From the NCBI GenBank assembly GCA_007130555.1, contig SLSH01000071.1, positions 1-9,162 of the forward strand: 9,162 bases of DNA, given 5' to 3'. The stretch comes from Bacteroidales bacterium (lineage in GTDB: Bacteria > Bacteroidota > Bacteroidia > Bacteroidales > ML635J-15). The notes below the pieces were generated by a model. It saw only the letters and a list, made by a program, of their open reading frames with translations. It ran no database searches and was not told the DNA's origin. Made by a program: the position numbers and the translations under genes. Shown one piece after another: positions 1 to 6,976 of the stretch (position 1 is the stretch's first letter; every line of letters begins with the position of its first letter).

Positions 1-42
1 AAATTATTACTTGATTATATAATTTTATACATATAGATAGAA

Positions 43-468
43 ATGAAAAAAGGAGAGTTTACTTTTACAATGATAAAACCTAAGGCGGTTGAACTTGGAA
101 ATTTAATTCCTATCCTTTATGATATAAGCCAGGCGGGTTTTAAAGTAGTTGCAATGAAAATGACTCGGTTGTCTTTAGTACAGGCTAAGAAATTTTACGC
201 AATTCATAAAGAAAGACCTTTTTTTAAGGATTTAGTTGAGTTTATGTCCTCGGGTCCTGTTGTGGCAGCAGTTTTACAGAAAGATAATGCTGTTGAAGAA
301 TACAGGAAGTTAATAGGAACTACTAATCCTGCCGAAGCAGAAGACGGAACAATTCGGAAAAAATATGCATTATCGGTTCAGGCAAATGCAGTTCACGGAT
401 CTGATTCTGACGAAAATGCGTTAATCGAAAGTAATTTCTTCTTCTCTCAGTTTGAGATTTTTGCTTAA
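43..468 (+). CDS. ndk: Nucleoside diphosphate kinase
   Basis: This cytoplasmic enzyme transfers the gamma phosphate of ATP to other nucleoside diphosphates through a phosphohistidine, balancing the NTP and dNTP pools. The 141-residue protein is full length for the bacterial family (about 140 residues). The signature NAVHGSDS is at residues 115-122, with the phosphorylated His at 118. The other expected active-site residues are visible: Lys12 in TMIKPKAV, His55 in the FYAIHKERPFF segment, Arg88, Thr94 in the GTTNPAEA loop, Arg105 and Asn115. The ATG at 43 is the natural start because it puts Lys12 at its usual distance from the N terminus. There is no Shine-Dalgarno sequence before it, which is normal for Bacteroidota. 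The gene lies 70 nt upstream of the DUF5686 gene on the same strand; the two may share a transcript, but nothing suggests a shared function. Identification is secure. Confidence 0.97.
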   Translation: MKKGEFTFTMIKPKAVELGNLIPILYDISQAGFKVVAMKMTRLSLVQAKKFYAIHKERPFFKDLVEFMSSGPVVAAVLQKDNAVEEYRKLIGTTNPAEAEDGTIRKKYALSVQANAVHGSDSDENALIESNFFFSQFEIFA

Positions 469-538
469 TACTTAATTATATTTTTTGATTGCCGATTAAA
501 GATTTAAAGGGTTTATTTAAACATTTATAAAGCTCATT

Positions 539-2977
539 ATGAAAAGGATATCTTTAATATTCTTATCTTTTATTTTTTATCTAATTTCGTTTTCTCAGAC
601 GCTAAAAATTGAAGGTAATATTATTGATTCCTCGACAGGAGAACCTTTACCATTTGTTAATATAATTGTTAAAAATGCAAATATAGGAACTATAACTGCT
701 CCTGACGGTAATTTCTCTCTTACTTTTAAAAAACGTGCAAATGATACGATAGTTATATCATCTATCGGTTATCGCCATATAGAAATACCCGTACAAGATA
801 TTCAAAGTAAACTTAATCTGAAATTAACTCCGGATTTTTTTAACTTGCCAGAGGTGCTTGTATTGCCAGAAGAAAACCCCGCTGAAGTAATTCTACGGTT
901 GATAATTAATAACAAATCAAAAAACAGACCTGAAAGTCTGGATTTTTATTCTTGCGAAGTTTATAATAAAATCAGATTTGATGTTAATAATTTTTCCGAA
1001 AGATTTCAAAACAGAAGAGCTTTAAAACCTTTTGAATTTATTTTTGAAAATTTAGATACCTCTGAAATAGATAACAAAATATATTTGCCGGTATTCTTTA
1101 TTGAATCATTGACTGATTTTTATTTTAGACGAAATCCCCAGGCAAAAAGAGAAATAATTAAAGCTTCAAAAATGTCGGGAGTTAAAAACGAAAGTATTTC
1201 TCAATTTCTTGGAAATATGTATCAGGAAACATCAATTTATGATAATTATATGCAAATTTTCGAAAAGAATTTTGTCAGTCCTATTGCAAACAACGGATTG
1301 TTATTTTATAATTATTATCTTGTAGATAGTGCTATTAAAAATGATTTATGGTGTTACAGAATTGAATTTAAACCCCGCAGAAAACAAGAACTTACATTTA
1401 ACGGACATTTTTGGGTGGATGCAAGCAGTTATGCAATCGAATCTTTTGAGATGGAAATTGCTGATGATGCAAATATAAATTTTGTTAATTATCTTAAATT
1501 AAAAGCCGAATTTATGCCTGTTGAACCGACATGGGTAAAAAAGAGAGAAGAAATACTGGTAGGTCTTTATAATTTAATTGAAACTGACTGGAACATTGGA
1601 TTTTTTGCCAATAAAACAACTTCCTATGATAACTATTCATTTAAGTTTGATGAAAATATAGAAGTTTTTTCAAATCAAAATCCTGTAATAATATTGGATA
1701 ATCAGGATAAAAATGAAGATTTTTGGGAGGAAAACAGACATGAAAATCTTAATAATAAAGAAGTTGCCGTTTATGAAATGATTGATACCTTAAAATCATT
1801 ACCCTTGTTTAATACTTATATAGATATTGTTACAACTATTACAACCGGCTATTATATTGCCGGATTACTTGAGTTTGGTCCTTATATATCATTATTAAGT
1901 TTTAATTTTGTAGAAGGAACCAGACTGGGTTTTGGAGCCCGGACAGGTAATGACTTCAGCACTACTATAATGCCTTATGGATATGTTGCATACGGAATTA
2001 AAGATGAAAAATTTAAATACGGATTCGGAGCATTATATATGTTAAACAAAATCCCAAGACGAACTATTGAAATAAACTATAAAAATGACCTTGAGCAATT
2101 AGGAAAAAATCAAAATTCATTCAGAGAAGATTATTTTCTAGAAACAGTCTTTACACGAGCTCCTATCGACAGACTCCTGATGACAAAACAATTACAATTA
2201 AATTATGAATACGAGTGGTTCTCAGGTTTTATGACAAGTCTGAATTTTAATTATAAAGAACTGTATGCTTCGGATAAAGATAGATTTATTATTATGCCAA
2301 ACAATGAAATTCGGGAATTGTCAGGGATTTACAATTTTGAAATATCTTCTGAAATCAGATATGCTCATAAAGAACGCTTTATTTCAGGAGAATTTATCAG
2401 AGTCAGCTTAGGGTCAAAATATCCGATAGCATCTTTAAGAGTTGCAAAAGGAATGTCGGATTATGATTATTGGCGGTTTAATTTTAATTTTTCTCATTGG
2501 TTTCCAGTAAGAGCAATGGGGTGGTCAAAATATATAATTGATATTGGAGCAATTATCGGAACGGCACCTTATCCGTTATTAAAATTACATGAAGGAAATC
2601 AAACCTTTTTTTTCAATGAAAAATCATTTAATATGATGAATTATTTTGAATTTGTCAGCGACAGGTGGGTTAGCCTATATTATACTCATCATTTTGACGG
2701 CTTGTTTTTTAATAGAATCCCATTGCTTAGAAAACTGAAATTCAGAGAGGTTATATGGGGTAAAGCTTTATACGGCACCATTAATAGTGAAAACGATAGT
2801 TTTAATATTTTTCCGGAAAATACAGGAGCTTTATCAAAACCATATTTTGAAGCAGGTGTAGGAGTTGAAAATATTTTAAAATTGTTTAGAATTGATGCAG
2901 GCTGGCGATTATCACATCTGCACCATGAAAACATTCCGAGATTTTCGATATTAATGGGAATTCAGATAATAATTTAA
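539..2977 (+). CDS. DUF5686 outer-membrane protein with carboxypeptidase-like regulatory domain
   Basis: This is a predicted outer-membrane protein of unknown function, 812 residues long. Residues 1-20 form a signal peptide (Lys2-Arg3, a hydrophobic core, cleavage probably after SFSQ). Residues about 22-108 form a CarboxypepD_reg-like beta-sandwich, recognised by the GNIIDSSTGEPLPFVNI stretch, the PDGNFSL turn and the ISSIGYR strand. From about residue 114 the sequence matches the DUF5686 pattern (PAEVILRLIINN, then YSCEVYNKI), and the C-terminal part is rich in alternating aromatic strands that suggest a beta-barrel. It lacks the TonB-box/plug and the size of a SusC-type transporter, so I do not call it a TonB receptor. 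The ATG at 539 is supported by the signal peptide directly after it. It follows ndk at 70 nt and ends just before a terminator-like hairpin. The family assignment is strong; function is unknown. Confidence 0.85.
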   Translation: MKRISLIFLSFIFYLISFSQTLKIEGNIIDSSTGEPLPFVNIIVKNANIGTITAPDGNFSLTFKKRANDTIVISSIGYRHIEIPVQDIQSKLNLKLTPDFFNLPEVLVLPEENPAEVILRLIINNKSKNRPESLDFYSCEVYNKIRFDVNNFSERFQNRRALKPFEFIFENLDTSEIDNKIYLPVFFIESLTDFYFRRNPQAKREIIKASKMSGVKNESISQFLGNMYQETSIYDNYMQIFEKNFVSPIANNGLLFYNYYLVDSAIKNDLWCYRIEFKPRRKQELTFNGHFWVDASSYAIESFEMEIADDANINFVNYLKLKAEFMPVEPTWVKKREEILVGLYNLIETDWNIGFFANKTTSYDNYSFKFDENIEVFSNQNPVIILDNQDKNEDFWEENRHENLNNKEVAVYEMIDTLKSLPLFNTYIDIVTTITTGYYIAGLLEFGPYISLLSFNFVEGTRLGFGARTGNDFSTTIMPYGYVAYGIKDEKFKYGFGALYMLNKIPRRTIEINYKNDLEQLGKNQNSFREDYFLETVFTRAPIDRLLMTKQLQLNYEYEWFSGFMTSLNFNYKELYASDKDRFIIMPNNEIRELSGIYNFEISSEIRYAHKERFISGEFIRVSLGSKYPIASLRVAKGMSDYDYWRFNFNFSHWFPVRAMGWSKYIIDIGAIIGTAPYPLLKLHEGNQTFFFNEKSFNMMNYFEFVSDRWVSLYYTHHFDGLFFNRIPLLRKLKFREVIWGKALYGTINSENDSFNIFPENTGALSKPYFEAGVGVENILKLFRIDAGWRLSHLHHENIPRFSILMGIQIII

Positions 2978-2986
2978 TTTTATACT

Positions 2987-3010
2987 AATAAATCCCTGAT
3001 TTATTTTTTT
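2987..3010 (+). terminator. Probable intrinsic terminator after the DUF5686 gene
   Basis: AATAAATC (2987-2994) and GATTTATT (2998-3005) are perfect inverted repeats with a CCT loop, and the T run continues to 3010. The hairpin starts 9 nt after the stop codon of the upstream gene. The stem is AT-rich and so weak, but position and T run fit a rho-independent terminator read on the plus strand. Read on the minus strand it is followed by AGTATAAAA rather than a T run, so it is unlikely to end the atp transcript. Confidence 0.55.
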
Positions 3011-3083
3011 ATGAATTATTTCGGCAGAACCTTTTTCAAGTTATATTTTCAAAAAGATACATAAACAAACTTCATAACAGCCA

Positions 3084-3968
3084 CTAATCAGACCTTAAAG
3101 CTTCCGCACCACTTGTAATTTCAAGAATTTCTTTTGTAATTGCAGCCTGACGAGCTTTATTATATTCTAAAGTTAATTCTTTAATTAATCCTGTGGCATT
3201 ATCCGTTGCCTGATGCATTGCAGTCATTCTGGCTCCATGTTCGGCAGCGATACTGTCAAGAAAAATACTGAAAAGTTTTGTTTTGAGATAATCGGGTATT
3301 ATCATTTCTCTGATATATTCCAGTTCCGGCTCAAAAATATGTTCCGCAGGAAATTCGGGTTTTTCTTTATCAATTAAAAACGGCAAATATACTTCGTCCT
3401 TTAAAACACTTATTCCTGCTACTTTAAAATTATTATAAATAAGTTCAATGCAGTCATATTGTTTTTCTTTAAATAAAAGCATCAGCTTATTGGCAATATT
3501 AGAAATATTCTCATAAGATAATTCATCAAAAATTTGATTATTATTTTCAATTATTTCAAAATTATTTTTTTTAATAAATTCATATCCTTTTTTACCGAAA
3601 CAATAAAAATCGGTTTTACTTTCTTCTGATTTTAACTGATTTGAGTATTTTTCTTCAATAAACTTAACTGCCATTCTGCTGATATTAGAATTAAAAGCTC
3701 CACATAATCCTCTGTTGGAAGTTATTAAAATTATTAAAACATTTTTAATTTCTCTTTTTTCCGAATAAGCAGTATTACTGTTTATAGTTACGTGTTCTGA
3801 TAAATCCTCAATAATGCCATACATTTTTTCGATATAAGGTCGTATGAAATTAATTCTGTCCTGAGATTTTTTTAATTTGGCAGCCGCCACCATCTTCATG
3901 GCACTTGTAATTTGCTTGGTTGATTTAACCGAAGTAATTCTGCTGCGTATGTCTCTTAAATTAGCCAT
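3084..3968 (-). CDS. atpG: ATP synthase F1 subunit gamma
   Basis: This is the central rotor shaft of the F1 motor, which couples c-ring rotation to conformational change in the alpha/beta hexamer on the cytoplasmic face. The 294-residue protein is of normal length. The N-terminal helix MANLRDIRSRITSVKSTKQI with SAMKMVAAAKL is classic, as is the SNRGLCGAFN motif at 84-93. The C-terminal helix from about 245 (GARMTAMHQATDNA, then EYNKARQAAITKEI) is also classic. The middle Rossmann-like part (about 75-230) is Lys/Asn/Glu-rich and diverged, as is usual. It is the last gene of the minus-strand block, only 4 nt after atpA, so it is almost certainly cotranscribed with it. AAGGAA just before the ATG is a weak ribosome-binding candidate. 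It is unusual only in that atpD and atpC do not follow it. Confidence 0.97.
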   Translation of the reverse strand: MANLRDIRSRITSVKSTKQITSAMKMVAAAKLKKSQDRINFIRPYIEKMYGIIEDLSEHVTINSNTAYSEKREIKNVLIILITSNRGLCGAFNSNISRMAVKFIEEKYSNQLKSEESKTDFYCFGKKGYEFIKKNNFEIIENNNQIFDELSYENISNIANKLMLLFKEKQYDCIELIYNNFKVAGISVLKDEVYLPFLIDKEKPEFPAEHIFEPELEYIREMIIPDYLKTKLFSIFLDSIAAEHGARMTAMHQATDNATGLIKELTLEYNKARQAAITKEILEITSGAEALRSD

Positions 3969-3972
3969 TTCC

Positions 3973-5565
3973 TTATTCTTCCTCTTTTATTTTAAAATTT
4001 TCGGCAACTTCAGTTGCAACAGATTTTAATGTTTCTGCTATTTTATCATTAAATTCTCCCTTCTCGAGTTCTTTCATAGTTTCACCATGTTTGGCATTTA
4101 ACAAGTCGATATACATTTTTTCAAAATCTTTGACTTTTTCTACGGGAATTTCTTTTAATAATCCTTCTATTCCACAATATATAATAGCAACCTGTTCTTC
4201 AACTTTTACAGGACTATGTTCTTTTTGTTTTAATATTTCAACATTTTTGCGACCTTTATCAATAGTCGAAAGAGTTACTGCATCAAGGTCCGAACCGAAT
4301 TTAGAAAATGCTTCAAGCTCTCTGTACTGGGCTTGTTCAATTTTAAGTGTTCCTGCAACTTTTTTCATACTTTTAATTTGTGCATTTCCACCTACTCTGG
4401 ATACAGAAACCCCCACATTTATTGCCGGTCTTACACCCTGATTAAAAAGGTCTGATTCCAGAAAAATCTGACCGTCTGTAATAGAAATTACGTTTGTTGG
4501 AATATATGCGGCAATGTCTCCTGCCTGTGTTTCGATAATCGGCAATGCTGTAAGAGAGCCTCCTCCCTTTACTTTACCTTTTAAACATTCGGGCAGGTCA
4601 TTCATTTGAGATGCAATTTCATCAGACTCAAGAATTTTTGCCGATCTTTCCAGTAATCTTGAATGTAAATAAAAAACATCACCTGGATATGCTTCGCGTC
4701 CAGGAGGCCTTCTTAAAAGTAATGAAACTTCTCTGTAAGATACTGCTTGTTTTGACAAATCGTCATAAATAATTAATGCATGTCTTCCTGTATCTCTAAA
4801 ATATTCGCCTATTGCACAACCTGCATACGGAGCATAAAACTGCATCGCTGCAGGGTCAGAAGCTGTTGAATTTACGATTGTTGTATATGCCAGGGCTCCG
4901 TGGTCTTCAAGTGTTTTTGCAATACGGGCAATAGTTGAGCCTTTTTGTCCTATAGCGACATAAATACAATATACAGGTTCTCCTTTATCATAATATTGCT
5001 TTTGATTCAGAATAGTATCAATCGCGATAGTCGTTTTTCCCGTTTGTCTGTCTCCGATTATTAATTCTCTCTGTCCTTTACCTATCGGAGTCATTGCATC
5101 AATGGATTTTATTCCTGTCTGTAAAGGCTGATTTACCGGTTGGCGATAAATAACACCCGGAGCAATCCTTTCCAAAGGCATTTCTAATAATTCTCCTTCT
5201 ATAGGACCTTTACCGTCAAGCGGCTCGCCAATTGTGTTAACAACTCTGCCGAGAATTCCGTCTCCGACTCTTATTGAGGCAATTCTTTTAAGTCTGCGAA
5301 CGGTATCATTTTCTTTAATCAAATCACTATGTCCTAATAAAACAACCCCGACATTATCTTCTTCAAGGTTAAGCACAATACCTTTAACTCCACTGTCAAA
5401 TTCTACAAGCTCGTTTGCCTGAACATTATCTAATCCGTAAACGCGGGCAATTCCGTCTCCTACCTGAAGCACTGAACCCACTTCTTCTAATTTCGTTTTA
5501 TGTGAAATTCCTTCTAACTGCTGTTTTAATACTCTTGAAACTTCTGCCGGTTTAATATCTGCCAT
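3973..5565 (-). CDS. atpA: ATP synthase F1 subunit alpha
   Basis: This is the non-catalytic nucleotide-binding subunit of the F1 hexamer. I place the start at the ATG at 5565-5563, giving 530 residues. An in-frame TTG at 5571 would add only two residues, and the family begins MA(D/E)IKPAEVS. In this numbering the Walker A motif GDRQTGKT is at 171-178, the Walker B ALIIYDD ends at Asp269, and the arginine finger is Arg390 in SVSRVGG (the equivalent of E. coli Arg373). The DGQIFLESDLF segment lies at about 364-374. The stretch before KGGGSLTALP (about 320-342) carries NDLPECLKGKV, a form typical of Bacteroidota. The gene is 20 nt downstream of atpH and 4 nt upstream of atpG, inside one operon. 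No damage or odd residue is seen. Confidence 0.98.
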   Translation of the reverse strand: MADIKPAEVSRVLKQQLEGISHKTKLEEVGSVLQVGDGIARVYGLDNVQANELVEFDSGVKGIVLNLEEDNVGVVLLGHSDLIKENDTVRRLKRIASIRVGDGILGRVVNTIGEPLDGKGPIEGELLEMPLERIAPGVIYRQPVNQPLQTGIKSIDAMTPIGKGQRELIIGDRQTGKTTIAIDTILNQKQYYDKGEPVYCIYVAIGQKGSTIARIAKTLEDHGALAYTTIVNSTASDPAAMQFYAPYAGCAIGEYFRDTGRHALIIYDDLSKQAVSYREVSLLLRRPPGREAYPGDVFYLHSRLLERSAKILESDEIASQMNDLPECLKGKVKGGGSLTALPIIETQAGDIAAYIPTNVISITDGQIFLESDLFNQGVRPAINVGVSVSRVGGNAQIKSMKKVAGTLKIEQAQYRELEAFSKFGSDLDAVTLSTIDKGRKNVEILKQKEHSPVKVEEQVAIIYCGIEGLLKEIPVEKVKDFEKMYIDLLNAKHGETMKELEKGEFNDKIAETLKSVATEVAENFKIKEEE

Positions 5566-5585
5566 AACCAATAATGTTTAATATA

Positions 5586-6140
5586 TTATACTTTTTTCTT
5601 ATATACCTCTGAACGTAATGAGTTTTTAATTTCTGACAATTGATTTGCCACACTCATATTTAGTTCATTATTGTCAATTTTGAAAATAATTCCTCCTATA
5701 ATACTTTCATCAAGTTTTTCTTCAAGTTCTATTTGTGAGTTATATGCTTCAGAAAATATTTTAATAATATTATCTGTAAGTATTTTGCTTATTTTTTCGA
5801 CTGTGGTAATAGTTAAATGAATCAAGTTTTTTTCTTTTCTGTAAAAAAAAGAAAAATTTCTCAAAATGTTTAAAATATAATCTTGTCTGTCATTATCAAC
5901 AAGTAAATTTAAAAAATCTTTAACAATATCATTAAAATCAGCAAATACTGAATTTAATAATTCCTTCTTTTCGGATTGCAAAATTGTAGCATTTTTAAGA
6001 ACACTTTTAAGTTCGTGCGATTCTGAAACAACTTTTCCAACAATTTTTAGATTTAAATAGACCTCATCCAATGCGTTTTTTTCTTTCGCAAGTAAAAAGA
6101 GTGCTTTTGCATATCTTACCGATATTTTACTTTGATTCAT
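5586..6140 (-). CDS. atpH: ATP synthase F1 subunit delta (OSCP type)
   Basis: The delta subunit joins the top of the alpha/beta hexamer to the b-subunit stalk, forming part of the stator. The 184-residue protein is of normal length. The N-terminal helical domain begins with SVRYAKALFLLA (7-18), the usual RYA.AL signature. The middle has FLNLLVDNDRQDYI (76-89), matching the family's FL.LL..N.R pattern. The C-terminal segment DESIIGGIIFKI (144-155) matches the conserved D.S.IGG motif. It is followed by NMSVANQLSEI, where the usual Asp of the D.S motif is Asn. The rest is poorly conserved, as expected for delta. It starts 2 nt after the last base of the atpF stop codon (one intervening base), so translational coupling is likely. 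A T8 run lies in the coding strand near codons 97-100 (SFFY). Confidence 0.93.
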   Translation of the reverse strand: MNQSKISVRYAKALFLLAKEKNALDEVYLNLKIVGKVVSESHELKSVLKNATILQSEKKELLNSVFADFNDIVKDFLNLLVDNDRQDYILNILRNFSFFYRKEKNLIHLTITTVEKISKILTDNIIKIFSEAYNSQIELEEKLDESIIGGIIFKIDNNELNMSVANQLSEIKNSLRSEVYKKKV

Positions 6141-6141
6141 T

Positions 6142-6636
6142 CTAATTTAAATTTGCGTCTTTAATTAAATCTTCAACAAGTTTTTCTTGTTTTTTCATGT
6201 CTTTTAATTCTTCTTTTAAAACTTTTTCTGCAACGGCAACCGATAAATCTAGGACTTGATTTTTTATATCTTCAAAAGCTGCCGCTTTCATTGCATTAAC
6301 ATCTTTTTTAGCTTTTTCAATTATTTCTTTAACTTCTTCGGATGCTTCTGATTTTGCTTCTGAAATAATTTTTTCTTTTATATTACGTGCCTCTGCCAAC
6401 ATTTTATCTCTTTCTGTACGGGCTTCTGCCATTATTATTTCATTGTTTGCTTTAAGATTTTTCATTTCTTCTCTTGCCAGCTCGGCAGATTTAAGAGCCT
6501 CGTCAATATTTTCACTTCTGTTGTTTAATGCTTTGGCAATTGGTTTCCATGCAATTAGCCTTAAAACCAAAAGTAATAATCCGAAAATTACTGTTGTCCA
6601 AAATATTAATCCTATTCCTGGAGTAATTATATCCAT
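6142..6636 (-). CDS. atpF: ATP synthase Fo subunit b
   Basis: This is the peripheral stalk of the stator, linking subunit a in the membrane to delta and alpha. The 164-residue protein shows the expected layout. A short N terminus is followed by one membrane helix at about 9-29 (LIFWTTVIFGLLLLVLRL). Next comes the WKPIAKALNNR turn (30-40), and then a long, highly charged Ala/Glu/Lys coiled coil to about 145. The heptad-like stretch AELAREEMKNL at 51-61 is typical of b subunits. It is read after atpE across a 75-nt gap that contains a terminator-like hairpin, so its expression may be lower than that of atpE. It ends 1 nt before atpH starts. No second b or b' gene is present, so a b2 homodimer stalk is inferred. 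Confidence 0.96.
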   Translation of the reverse strand: MDIITPGIGLIFWTTVIFGLLLLVLRLIAWKPIAKALNNRSENIDEALKSAELAREEMKNLKANNEIIMAEARTERDKMLAEARNIKEKIISEAKSEASEEVKEIIEKAKKDVNAMKAAAFEDIKNQVLDLSVAVAEKVLKEELKDMKKQEKLVEDLIKDANLN

Positions 6637-6660
6637 TGTACAAATATTTTATTTATTTTT

Positions 6661-6702
6661 AAAAAAAAGCATTTCCCGCAGCCAATCGCTATGCGGGAAA
6701 TG
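6661..6702 (-). terminator. Intra-operon terminator or attenuator hairpin after atpE
   Basis: CATTTCCCGCA (6670-6680) and TGCGGGAAATG (6692-6702) form a perfect 11-bp stem around an 11-nt loop. Read on the minus strand, the stem is followed by one C and then eight T (6668-6661). It begins 9 nt after the atpE stop codon and ends 24 nt before the atpF start. The five-base GC core stands out in very AT-rich surroundings. The form is that of a rho-independent terminator, but downstream genes atpF to atpG depend on read-through. I infer a partial terminator or an mRNA 3'-end-stabilising structure rather than the true operon end. Confidence 0.65.
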
Positions 6703-6711
6703 AGTAAAATT

Positions 6712-6915
6712 TTAGTTACCAAGAAGAAGTGTTACAACAACACCAAACAGAGCAACCCCCTCTACTAAAGCTGCAACAACAATTGCTGTTGTTTGTATTG
6801 TTTTAGAAGCTTCAGGTTGTCTTGCCATGGCATCCATTGCAGAACTACCTATTTTACCAATCCCGTAGCTTGCTCCAATTACGACTAGAGCTGTACTAAT
6901 TGCAGTTAAATCCAT
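6712..6915 (-). CDS. atpE: ATP synthase Fo subunit c
   Basis: This is the proteolipid that forms the rotating membrane ring and carries the ion. The 67-residue protein is a compact two-helix hairpin: helix 1 at about 5-29 with the glycine-rich GASYGIGKIG, the polar loop ARQPEA (31-36), and helix 2 at about 40-65. The ion-binding carboxylate is Glu52 in ALVEGVALF. The residues that mark sodium-binding rings are absent: Ile19 occupies the place of the helix-1 Gln, and Gly53 follows the Glu rather than Ser or Thr. I therefore infer proton coupling. No leader peptide is present. It is separated from atpB by 61 nt and from atpF by 75 nt, the largest gaps in the operon, and the second gap holds a terminator-like hairpin. 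Its leader is U-rich with no Shine-Dalgarno sequence. Confidence 0.96.
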   Translation of the reverse strand: MDLTAISTALVVIGASYGIGKIGSSAMDAMARQPEASKTIQTTAIVVAALVEGVALFGVVVTLLLGN

Positions 6916-6976
6916 AAATTAAATATTAAAAAATTAAACAATAAACTCATATTTCACAAATCATATTATAATCTAA

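Noticed and set aside
18..27. Promoter -7 element before ndk (TAATTTTA at 20-27)
   Set aside because: It lacks the final G, would leave a leader of only a few bases, and its -33 partner would be at or beyond the window edge.
469..538. Terminator or small gene between ndk and the DUF5686 gene
   Set aside because: Only a weak TTTAAA/TTTAAA repeat with no T run is present, and there is no open frame of note.
2689..2934. Minus-strand open frame of 81 codons inside the DUF5686 gene
   Set aside because: It lies wholly within a clear coding sequence on the other strand and shows no recognisable domain.
539..2977. SusC-like TonB-dependent receptor
   Set aside because: It shares only the N-terminal regulatory domain; no plug domain follows, and the rest fits DUF5686.
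2978..3083. Bidirectional terminator serving atpG as well
   Set aside because: On the minus strand the stem lacks a following T run. No other convincing hairpin is visible downstream of atpG, so the end of the atp transcript remains unplaced.
4091..4441. Plus-strand open frame of 116 codons antisense to atpA
   Set aside because: It is a Ser/Phe/Ile-rich mirror of the highly conserved alpha subunit; atpA explains the sequence.
5234..5422. Plus-strand open frame of 62 codons antisense to the 5' part of atpA
   Set aside because: Shadow of atpA with low-complexity Ser/Thr/Leu content and no leader signals.
6637..6652. Separate promoter for atpF (AATATTTG just before the start)
   Set aside because: It deviates from TAnnTTTG and lies only 4 nt before the ATG, so transcription would start inside the coding sequence.
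6443..6703. Plus-strand open frame of 86 codons antisense to atpF and running into the hairpin
   Set aside because: Antisense to the atpF coiled coil; the hydrophobic look comes from reversed Ala/Glu/Lys codons.
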